Source of the DNA: Flavobacterium solisilvae
Lineage (GTDB): Bacteria; Bacteroidota; Bacteroidia; Flavobacteriales; Flavobacteriaceae
Length of the DNA: 42,711 nucleotides
Direction: 5' to 3'
NCBI RefSeq assembly: GCF_012911605.1
Contig: NZ_JAAMPT010000192.1
Coordinates: 1 to 42,711, forward strand
The position numbers and the translations under genes were made by a program. Below the pieces are notes generated by a model. It worked only from the letters and a program-made list of their open reading frames with translations, made no database searches and was not told the DNA's origin. This document shows positions 9,055 to 17,674 of the stretch, in pieces; position 1 is the first letter of the stretch; the number at the start of each line of letters is the position of its first letter.

Positions 9055-9185
9055 TGATATTGAACAAATATAAAGCTATTATCATTCAACAAAAAATAAT
9101 GCAAAAAAATCTAATTTGCTTTACTTACCAAAATCGAAAAAGAGGAAAACAACTAAACAATTAATAATCAAATAATTACATTCAT
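9055..9185 (+). pseudogene. Decayed remnant of the aroB 3' end
   Basis: The stretch starting at 9055 aligns collinearly with intact aroB from 5374. The first 16 bases (TGATATTGAACAAATA) are identical. After a 1-base deletion the segment CTATTATC matches, then a CAACAAAAAA-like run, and further on CCAAAATCG matches ACAAAATCG at the expected offset, with weaker similarity to about 9185. The deletion brings a stop right after the shared D-I-E-Q-I codons, so it cannot be functional. Similarity stops just upstream, at the end of the TPR/AraC gene. I infer that the incoming DNA carried or recreated an aroB end and left the old one to decay. The alignment is by eye in AT-rich DNA, so some risk of chance similarity remains. 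Confidence 0.55.
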
Positions 9186-9227
9186 TTTTAAAAACCATAA
9201 ATCTTAATATATTTTTCATATCAATAG

Positions 9228-9259
9228 TTGTAATTCGATTTAATATTTTTTTACATTTG
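9228..9259 (+). promoter_or_regulatory. Strong predicted promoter ahead of speA and the small ORF
   Basis: TTG (9228-9230), a 21-base spacer, and TACATTTG (9252-9259), matching both consensus boxes. The start point would be near 9264, almost on top of the ATG at 9265 and about 240 bases ahead of speA. I see no equally good promoter nearer speA. Confidence 0.6.
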
Positions 9260-9264
9260 CCGTA

Positions 9265-9444
9265 ATGAAAAAATCGGTTAAGACTTCTGATTACAACAAC
9301 TACGAAAAAGAAATTAACATAAATTTCTCCGTTTTCATTACACATTTTTTTAGTGTAAAAAATGTTGTTAGTTCATTATGCTCAGAAATTGCTTTCCTTT
9401 TTAATGAAAAACTACCCATTATCTATGCAAACATTAGAGTTTGA
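9265..9444 (+). CDS. Possible 59-residue protein or leader ORF upstream of speA
   Basis: The ATG at 9265 opens a 59-codon frame beginning MKKSVKTSDYNNYEKEININ and ending PIIYANIRV. It is too short to be decided by length. A full promoter ends 6 bases before the ATG, so the mRNA would be nearly leaderless. I do not recognise the product. It could be a real small protein, a regulatory upstream ORF for the polyamine operon, or simply part of a long 5' untranslated region. The 9039-9505 gap otherwise holds only the aroB relic and AT-rich DNA. Confidence 0.3.
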   Translation: MKKSVKTSDYNNYEKEININFSVFITHFFSVKNVVSSLCSEIAFLFNEKLPIIYANIRV

Positions 9445-9505
9445 ATAATGGATTATTTTGTTTTATTAAAATATCATAATCCTTTAAAAAATTCAAATTA
9501 CACTA

Positions 9506-10909
9506 ATGAATACTAAATATTTTGACCTTATCAACCAAACGTATTATTTTCCACAAGAAGAATTTACATTAAATAAAGATAGTGCGTTACTTTTTCACAA
9601 TATCGATTTAATGAAATTGGTTGAACAATATGGAACACCATTAAAATTCACTTATTTACCTCAAATTTCCAATAACATAAAAAAAGCCAAAAATTGGTTT
9701 AGAAATGCTATGGAAAAAAATGCTTATGAAGGTAAATACTACTACTGTTATTGCACAAAAAGTTCTCATTTTGAATATGTCATGAATGAAGCTTTCAAAA
9801 ACAATATTCACGTAGAAACATCATCAGCATTTGACATTAATATTGTTGAAAATTTACTCGAAAACGGTAAAATCAACAAAAGCACTTATATTATTTGTAA
9901 CGGTTTTAAAAGAGATCAATACATTACCAATATTGCTCGATTGATAAACAATGGTCATAAAAATACCATTCCAATTATCGATAATTATGAAGAACTTGAT
10001 TTGCTTCAAGCGGAAATTAAAGGAAAATTTAAAATTGGAATTAGAATTGCAGCCGAAGAAGAACCAAAATTTGAGTTTTATACTTCTCGTTTAGGAATTG
10101 GTTACAAAAACATTTTAGCTTTTTACAAAAAACAAATTCAGGAAAATGATAATTTGGAGTTGAAAATGCTTCACTTTTTTATCAACACCGGAATAAACGA
10201 TACGGCTTATTATTGGAACGAATTGGTAAAATGTATTAAAGTTTACATCCAATTAAAAAAAGAATGTCCTTCGCTGGATGGTTTAAATATTGGCGGCGGA
10301 TTTCCAATAAAAAATTCTTTGGCTTTTGAATATGATTACCAATATATGATTGACGAAATTATCAATCAAATAAAAATTGCGTGTGAAGAAGCAGAAGTTG
10401 ATGTTCCAAATATTTTTACCGAATTTGGTTCCTTTACCGTTGGCGAATCAGGCGGCGCAATTTATCAAGTTTTATATCAAAAACAACAAAATGATAGAGA
10501 AGCTTGGAACATGATTGACAGTTCATTTATCACTACTTTACCTGATACATGGGCAATTAACAAACGATTTATCTTGCTTGCTATTAATAGATGGAACGAT
10601 ACGTATGAACGCGTTTTATTGGGTGGAATGACTTGTGATAGTGATGATTATTACAATTCTGAACAAAATATGAATGCTATTTATTTGCCAAAATACAACA
10701 AAGAAAAACCTTTATACATTGGATTTTTCAATACTGGTGCTTATCAAGAAACGATTGGTGGATACGGTGGTTTACATCACTGTTTAATTCCACAACCCAA
10801 ACATATTTTGATAGATAGAGACAAAAACGGAATTTTAGCAACCGAAGTTTTCTCTGAACAACAAACTGCCGATGATGTGTTAAAAATATTAGGTTACAAC
10901 AAAAAATAA
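9506..10909 (+). CDS. speA: Arginine decarboxylase, short Bacteroidota type
   Basis: 467-residue fold-type III PLP decarboxylase of the alanine-racemase/ornithine-decarboxylase superfamily. It is expected to convert arginine to agmatine, the first step to putrescine. The likely PLP lysine is Lys85 (YYYCYCTKSS). The phosphate-binding loop is LNIGGGFPI near residue 266. MTCDSDDYY lies near residue 385, and the C-terminal FFNTGAYQETIGGYGG block resembles the substrate-binding end of the family. It is much shorter than the roughly 650-residue E. coli SpeA, as is usual in Flavobacteriia. Substrate choice is by family and neighbourhood, not by visible specificity residues. It is followed by the deoxyhypusine-synthase-like gene; no agmatinase gene lies beside it. 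Confidence 0.8.
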   Translation: MNTKYFDLINQTYYFPQEEFTLNKDSALLFHNIDLMKLVEQYGTPLKFTYLPQISNNIKKAKNWFRNAMEKNAYEGKYYYCYCTKSSHFEYVMNEAFKNNIHVETSSAFDINIVENLLENGKINKSTYIICNGFKRDQYITNIARLINNGHKNTIPIIDNYEELDLLQAEIKGKFKIGIRIAAEEEPKFEFYTSRLGIGYKNILAFYKKQIQENDNLELKMLHFFINTGINDTAYYWNELVKCIKVYIQLKKECPSLDGLNIGGGFPIKNSLAFEYDYQYMIDEIINQIKIACEEAEVDVPNIFTEFGSFTVGESGGAIYQVLYQKQQNDREAWNMIDSSFITTLPDTWAINKRFILLAINRWNDTYERVLLGGMTCDSDDYYNSEQNMNAIYLPKYNKEKPLYIGFFNTGAYQETIGGYGGLHHCLIPQPKHILIDRDKNGILATEVFSEQQTADDVLKILGYNKK

Positions 10910-11055
10910 TTCATTAAAAAACTATTATTTTTAACAGAATTAAATTAAAAAAACTGTTTGCGGTTATAGAAAAAAAGATTTTCTTTGAGCCATAAACTAA
11001 AAACATCCGAAGCAATCCTAATAAATTAGAATACAACGGAATAAATAAAAAGAAG

Positions 11056-12030
11056 ATGAGTAAAGGACCAATTAGTCAGTTTATAGAAAAAAATTACCTT
11101 CATTTCAACGCTGCGGCTTTAGTTGATGCGGCAAAAGGATATGAAGAACATTTGCTTGACAACGGAAAAATGATGATTACATTGGCTGGAGCAATGAGTA
11201 CAGCCGAACTTGGAAAATCATTAGCCGAAATGATACGTCAAGACAAAGTGCATATTATTTCGTGTACAGGAGCAAATTTAGAAGAAGATATCATGAACCT
11301 TGTTGCTCATAATTCTTATAAAAGAGTTCCAAATTACAGAGATTTATCGCCTCAAGAAGAATGGGATTTATTGGAAAACCACTATAATAGAGTTACCGAT
11401 ACCTGTATTCCAGAAGAAGAAGCTTTCCGTAGATTACAATCACATTTATATGACATTTGGAACAATGCCGATTCAAAAGGAGAACGCTATTTTCCACATG
11501 AATTTATGTACCAAATGATTAATTCAGGCGTTTTACAACAATACTACGAAATCGATCCAAAAGATTCATGGATGGTTGCAGCAGCCGAAAAAAATCTACC
11601 AATTGTAGTTCCAGGATGGGAAGACAGCACAATGGGAAATATTTTTGCTTCCTATTGTATCAAAGGCACTTTCAAACCTACTACAATGAAAAGCGGAATT
11701 GAATACATGATGTGGTTAGCTGATTGGTACACAAACAATTGTGAAGGAAAAGGAATTGGTTTCTTCCAAATTGGTGGTGGAATTGCAGGTGATTTCCCAA
11801 TTTGTGTTGTTCCAATGCTTTACCAAGATATGGAAATGCACGATGTTCCATTTTGGAGTTATTTTTGCCAAATTTCCGATTCAACCACAAGTTATGGTTC
11901 TTATTCTGGAGCAGTTCCAAATGAGAAAATCACATGGGGAAAACTAGATATTACAACACCCAAATTCATTGTAGAATCTGATGCAACAATCGTTGCACCA
12001 TTGATTTTTGCATACATACTAGATTTATAA
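11056..12030 (+). CDS. Deoxyhypusine-synthase-like enzyme, probably homospermidine or related polyamine synthesis
   Basis: 324 residues, clearly related to deoxyhypusine synthase: AGAMSTAELGKSLAEMI, then HIISCTGANLEED (NAD region), FFQIGGGIAGDFPI and the C-terminal VPNEKITWGK followed by DATIVAPLI. The lysine that forms the enzyme-imine intermediate in human DHS is kept (Lys296 in WGK), as is the nearby Glu and Trp. However, the GGGVxKH pair is replaced by Gly245-Asp246, and an active-site Asp aligns with Tyr. Bacteria have no eIF5A to hypusinate. In Anabaena a DHS homologue makes homospermidine from putrescine, and Flavobacterium cells are known for homospermidine, so I infer that role here. 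It lies 146 bp after speA and 11 bp ahead of the acidic-protein gene. Confidence 0.75.
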   Translation: MSKGPISQFIEKNYLHFNAAALVDAAKGYEEHLLDNGKMMITLAGAMSTAELGKSLAEMIRQDKVHIISCTGANLEEDIMNLVAHNSYKRVPNYRDLSPQEEWDLLENHYNRVTDTCIPEEEAFRRLQSHLYDIWNNADSKGERYFPHEFMYQMINSGVLQQYYEIDPKDSWMVAAAEKNLPIVVPGWEDSTMGNIFASYCIKGTFKPTTMKSGIEYMMWLADWYTNNCEGKGIGFFQIGGGIAGDFPICVVPMLYQDMEMHDVPFWSYFCQISDSTTSYGSYSGAVPNEKITWGKLDITTPKFIVESDATIVAPLIFAYILDL

Positions 12031-12041
12031 AAGATTTTTTT

Positions 12042-12461
12042 ATGAGAAGAATTATTGTAGATTATGCTAAACTAACTGGTGATATTCTTAACCTATTAGT
12101 AGAAAAATTTCCAGAAGGATATGACGATTCAGATATCATTCGTTTTAGAAATGCACAAAACGAATTGATTGAAGCTGTTGAAGTTAGAACCGAAGACACT
12201 ATTTATTTAGTAAAAGTAAGTACTAAATTGGCAAGCCGAATGGAAAAATTTGATGAAGAAGACGATCTTGATTCAGTAGTGGAACCAATCGAACCAATCA
12301 AAGGATTAGATCTTGATGACGACGATATGGCTTCTGACGATGATGATGTGGAAGTTGATCCGTTAAAAGACAAAGGCGGTTCTGATGACGACGATGACGA
12401 TGCCGATGATGATGATTTTGCTGATAGCGACAATTTTGACGACGAAGACGACGAAAAATAA
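12042..12461 (+). CDS. Small acidic protein with Asp-rich tail, function unknown
   Basis: 139 residues. The first about 75 residues form a compact domain (MRRIIVDYAKLTGDILNLLV, then SDIIRFRNAQNELIEAVEVR and LVKVSTKLASRMEKF). The rest is almost entirely Asp and Glu in runs such as DDDDDDADDDD and DEDDEK. It has no signal peptide or membrane segment, so it should be cytoplasmic. It starts 11 bp after the DHS-like gene and precedes a strong terminator, so it is probably the last gene of the polyamine operon. A highly charged tail could bind polyamines, metal ions or basic proteins, but nothing in the sequence proves this. Confidence 0.8.
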   Translation: MRRIIVDYAKLTGDILNLLVEKFPEGYDDSDIIRFRNAQNELIEAVEVRTEDTIYLVKVSTKLASRMEKFDEEDDLDSVVEPIEPIKGLDLDDDDMASDDDDVEVDPLKDKGGSDDDDDDADDDDFADSDNFDDEDDEK

Positions 12462-12482
12462 ACGTTAAAATTCTAATATTTT

Positions 12483-12527
12483 AAATCCCAAATTCCAATT
12501 GATAATTTCTTGGAATTTGGGATTTTT
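12483..12527 (+). terminator. Strong terminator after the polyamine operon
   Basis: A perfect 16-bp inverted repeat (12483-12498 and 12510-12525) with an 11-base loop, followed by Ts. The arms are made of the AATTCCAAATCCC-type motif seen in several other gaps of this window. It may also end the DinB-like transcript from the other strand. Confidence 0.8.
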
Positions 12528-12568
12528 ATTAACCTAATTTTGGAGTTTGGAATTTATTTTTTGGAATT

Positions 12569-13090
12569 TCACAAAAGATATCTTTCTTCAAAAACCTTTT
12601 GATGATGATTTTGATGACCAATAATAATAAATCCCAAAGCACGAACTGACATTGGATTATTGGACGCAATTCCTTTTCGCAGCAATTGTTCTCCCGAAAA
12701 AGATTTAAACAAAGACAAACTAGCATGTCGAACAACCAATAATTCAGTTAACAAATCCTGAATGCTTCTTTTATTGGCATTCGCTTCATCAACATAACTA
12801 TTTTCTTCAAAACCTGGCAATTCGGTTTTATCGTTTCGGGCAAAACGCAAAGCTCTGTAGGCAAAAATTCGTTCGGCATCAATTAGATGTAACAATATAT
12901 CTTTGATAGTCCATTTTCCTTCAGCATAGCGGTAATCAAATTTGTCCATAGGAATTTCTCGAACAAATTTCACCAATCGATGTACCGAAATTTCGAGTTC
13001 TTCAACTAAAGTATATTCATCTGAAACTTGTGCTAAATAATTAGCATAAAACTGACCGTATTCGTTAGGTTGTAATTGGGATATTTTCAT
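12569..13090 (-). CDS. DinB-like four-helix putative metal-dependent protein
   Basis: 173 residues of the DinB/YfiT-like superfamily, whose members bind a divalent metal through three histidines and often act as thiol-dependent transferases. The pattern is visible: WTIKDILLHLIDAERIFAYR with His68, and GHQNHHQKV near the end with His159 and His162/163. The actual substrate cannot be told from sequence. It starts 10 bp after the ppc stop, so the two are probably cotranscribed; no functional link is evident. Confidence 0.8.
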   Translation of the reverse strand: MKISQLQPNEYGQFYANYLAQVSDEYTLVEELEISVHRLVKFVREIPMDKFDYRYAEGKWTIKDILLHLIDAERIFAYRALRFARNDKTELPGFEENSYVDEANANKRSIQDLLTELLVVRHASLSLFKSFSGEQLLRKGIASNNPMSVRALGFIIIGHQNHHQKVFEERYLL

Positions 13091-13100
13091 AAATTAAATT

Positions 13101-15671
13101 TTAAGCCGAATTTCTACTCGCATTTGTATTTCCAAATAACGAACGTGTTACTAACTTTTCATAAACTTCATTCAACGCTGCGTTGTTTCCATTGCGGATT
13201 TGAGTTAAAGCATATTGCTGTATCGTCAATAAAGGTCGGACAATTTGTTCTCGCATAACAATAGAAGCTTTTCCATCTGGATAGTTTTCCATCAATTCTT
13301 GATGACCAGCAATTTTGAGTAATAATCGTTTGGTTTCCAAAAACTCATCATAAATAATCTGCCAAAAATCACCAAAAACAGCGTCATCTTTCATGTATGA
13401 AGTCAATGGAAAAAATGATTTTGCCAAAGACATCATACTGTTTTCCAATAGTGTTTTAAAGAAAAGTGAGTTATCATACAACGACTGAACTTTTTCCCAT
13501 TGATTGGTTTCTTCAAAATGTTTTAAAGCCGTTCCAACACCAAAAAATCCGGGAACATTTTGTTTTAATTGGCTCCACGAACCCACAAAAGGAATAGCAC
13601 GCAAATCAGCAAAATCTAATTTATCATCTGCGTTTCGCTTTGATGGACGACTTCCAATATTGGTTTTTGAGTAATATTTCAGCGTACTCATTTGCTCCAA
13701 ATAAGGCAAAAACTTCGGATGGTTTTTAAAATCAATATATTTTTGATAACCAATAGTTGCCAATTCATCAATTATTGCTTTATCAGAAATAGATAAATTA
13801 TTTTCGTCTTTGTTAAAAATTTGATTAGTAACTCCAGCACTTAAAAGATTTTCCAAATTGTGTCGGCACGAATCCAATGTTCCAAAATTAGAACTAATCG
13901 TTTGACCTTGAACCGTTAACTGAATTTCTTGATTTTCAATCGTTGAACCTAATGAAGCGTAGAATTTATGCGTTTTTCCACCACCGCGAGCTGGCGGTCC
14001 GCCGCGACCATCAAAGAAAATTACTTTTATACCATATTTTCGAGAAACTTCGGTGATGGTTTCTTTGGCTTTAAAAATACTCCAATTCGCCATCAAATAA
14101 CCGCCATCTTTTGTCCCGTCTGAAAAACCTAACATCACTGTTTGTTTGTCTCTTCGTTGTTTCAAATGATTGCGATAGCTTTCATTGGTATAAAGTTGTT
14201 CCAAAACCAAATGTGCTTTTTGCAAATCATCCACCGATTCAAAAAGCGGCACAATATCAACCGAAGGATTTTGCCAACCCGACAGTTTGAACATCGCAAA
14301 GGTTTCCATTACGTTCAAAGCACTTTCATTATTGCTGATAATGTAACGATTTGCGCCAAGTTCGCCATTTTTTTCCTGAATAGTTTTTATTGCTCGAATG
14401 GATTCTAAAGTAGAAATAGTCAATTCATCCTGAAAAGCATTCGGCTGTAAATCGCAATTTACTTTTTCTAAAACCTGAAACTTTTCGGTTTCATTCAATT
14501 CAGAATAATTACTCGGAAAATCACTTTTAGCATTGGTAACAAAATGATTTACAACATCTTTAAAAACTTTGTTGTGAATTTTACTATTCTGACGAATGTC
14601 AAGCGATGCAAAATGAAAACCAAAATTATTCACTTTTTGCAACAACGAATTCACTTCATCAATATACAACGATTGATGATGATTGATGATGATTTCTCGT
14701 ATTTTAAACAGCTTGCTTTTCAATTCATTAATCGTGATAAATATTTCGCCTTGTGAGTAAAAAACCGAACGATACAATTTGTTTTCCAGTTCAAAAACCA
14801 AAGTATCAACACCATTAAATGTCAATTTTCTTCTTAAACTTCTAATTTCAAAATAGTAACATTTCAAAATAGATGTTCGAAGTCTTTCGGCAACTTTTAG
14901 TGTAATTTCGGTCGTTACAAACGGATTTCCATCGCGATCACCACCAGGCCAAAAACCCAAACTAATGATTGAATTATCTATAATTTTGTTGTCGTAAATG
15001 TTCTTTTGCAAATATTGCATCATTTCGCCAACAGTTTTATAAAACACGTTTTCAAGATACCAAATCAAACTCACCGCTTCATCAAAAGGCGTTGGTTTTT
15101 CTTTTTTAATAAAAGGAGTTTTTCCTAATTGTGCCAAAAGCTGCTTGATTTCAATTAAATCATTTCGGCGAACGGCTTCGGTTAAATCAGTGATAATTCC
15201 AAGAACTGAACCAGGATAGAACTGCGTTGGATGTGCTGTTAAAACCGTTCGAACTTTAAAATCTTCAAGAAAAGTGATTAGTTCTTCACGTTTATTTTTG
15301 GCTTCCGTTTTTTCTTTTACATCTCGAAGCGAACCTCGACCTTCCATATTATTCACGACAGGAAAAGCGGCATCTTCAATCGCATCAAAAAGTACAATTT
15401 GTCGTTCTACATATTGTATAAAACGAAACATGAGATTGATTTTTTCTTCTTCGGAAGCGTTGTCCAAATATTTTTCGGCAAAAAAATCTACTATTTGCTT
15501 TGGTGTCCAATTATTCTTAAAACCATTGTCGCAAACTTCTGCAAACAACGGTAGCAAAACTCCGGTATTATCAATAGCATCAAAAGGCAATGTGATAAAT
15601 ACACTATTGTAAATATGATATTTAGACAATACATTCTGATTGAAACGCTCGATTTTTGGTAACGTGTACAT
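13101..15671 (-). CDS. ppc: Phosphoenolpyruvate carboxylase
   Basis: 856 residues, normal size. It makes oxaloacetate from PEP and bicarbonate, refilling the TCA cycle. Diagnostic blocks in order: VLTAHPTQFYP (catalytic His147), GFWPGGDRDGNPFVTTE, FHFASLDIRQNS, MLGFSDGTKDGGYLMANW, FFDGRGGPPARGGGKTHKF (glycine-rich loop), TVQGQTISSNFG, and RAIPFVGSWSQ. The C-terminus runs a few residues past the usual final NTG-like end (GNTNASRNSA). It is first in an apparent two-gene transcript with the DinB-like gene. Confidence 0.96.
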   Translation of the reverse strand: MYTLPKIERFNQNVLSKYHIYNSVFITLPFDAIDNTGVLLPLFAEVCDNGFKNNWTPKQIVDFFAEKYLDNASEEEKINLMFRFIQYVERQIVLFDAIEDAAFPVVNNMEGRGSLRDVKEKTEAKNKREELITFLEDFKVRTVLTAHPTQFYPGSVLGIITDLTEAVRRNDLIEIKQLLAQLGKTPFIKKEKPTPFDEAVSLIWYLENVFYKTVGEMMQYLQKNIYDNKIIDNSIISLGFWPGGDRDGNPFVTTEITLKVAERLRTSILKCYYFEIRSLRRKLTFNGVDTLVFELENKLYRSVFYSQGEIFITINELKSKLFKIREIIINHHQSLYIDEVNSLLQKVNNFGFHFASLDIRQNSKIHNKVFKDVVNHFVTNAKSDFPSNYSELNETEKFQVLEKVNCDLQPNAFQDELTISTLESIRAIKTIQEKNGELGANRYIISNNESALNVMETFAMFKLSGWQNPSVDIVPLFESVDDLQKAHLVLEQLYTNESYRNHLKQRRDKQTVMLGFSDGTKDGGYLMANWSIFKAKETITEVSRKYGIKVIFFDGRGGPPARGGGKTHKFYASLGSTIENQEIQLTVQGQTISSNFGTLDSCRHNLENLLSAGVTNQIFNKDENNLSISDKAIIDELATIGYQKYIDFKNHPKFLPYLEQMSTLKYYSKTNIGSRPSKRNADDKLDFADLRAIPFVGSWSQLKQNVPGFFGVGTALKHFEETNQWEKVQSLYDNSLFFKTLLENSMMSLAKSFFPLTSYMKDDAVFGDFWQIIYDEFLETKRLLLKIAGHQELMENYPDGKASIVMREQIVRPLLTIQQYALTQIRNGNNAALNEVYEKLVTRSLFGNTNASRNSA

Positions 15672-15848
15672 GGAAAATAATTTTGGCTTAAATTAATAAA
15701 AAAATCAATACTTATAGGTTTAAAGTTTGTTGTCGAAAACATTTTTTAACCACATAGATACATAGTTATAATTTTCTTAAAAATCGTTTTACTCTACATA
15801 GAAATATACAGTATGAAAAACGAGATTTCTATATGTCTTAAAATAAAA
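15672..15848. other. Intergenic stretch with degenerate Flavobacterium-type repeat
   Basis: Contains AACCACATAGATACATAG and a related ACATAGAAATATA further on, plus an imperfect hairpin between 15796-15805 and 15825-15836. Such CACATAGA motifs resemble repeats often seen between genes in Flavobacterium. No ORF or RNA gene is recognised, and no TAnnTTTG box was found for ppc. Confidence 0.35.
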
Positions 15849-15876
15849 AAACTCCCAAGCTTTCACTTGGGAGTTT
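15843..15876 (-). terminator. Terminator after the ABC-F gene
   Basis: An 11-bp stem (AAACTCCCAAG at 15849-15859 paired with 15866-15876) with a 6-base loop, followed on the minus strand by a T run. It starts 7 bp past the ABC-F stop codon. Confidence 0.85.
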
Positions 15877-15882
15877 TGTATA

Positions 15883-17547
<1,665 letters not shown>

Positions 17548-17647
17548 TTAGTTTTTAGTGATTAGCGATTAGTTTTTTTAGGTTAATTTGTGACTTATGC
17601 TATATAACTTTAACTAATGATTAACAGTAAAATCCATTTGGTCTGGA

Positions 17648-17655
17648 TATTTTTG
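17648..17655 (+). promoter_or_regulatory. Predicted -7 box of the TlpA-like lipoprotein gene
   Basis: TATTTTTG matches TAnnTTTG and ends 20 bases before the ATG. No good -33 element is visible. Confidence 0.4.
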
Positions 17656-17674
17656 TTTACTTGAATCTATTGGA

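Noticed and set aside
9121..9345. 74-codon minus-strand frame upstream of speA
   Set aside because: It runs across the aroB relic and a good opposite-strand promoter and has no recognisable features.
12203..12433. Ser-rich 76-codon minus-strand frame
   Set aside because: It is the complement of the Asp-rich tail codons (GAT/GAC read as TCA/TCG), not a gene.
15796..15836. Imperfect hairpin ahead of ppc as a possible riboswitch or small RNA
   Set aside because: Short, bulged and without promoter or known motif; more likely repeat debris.
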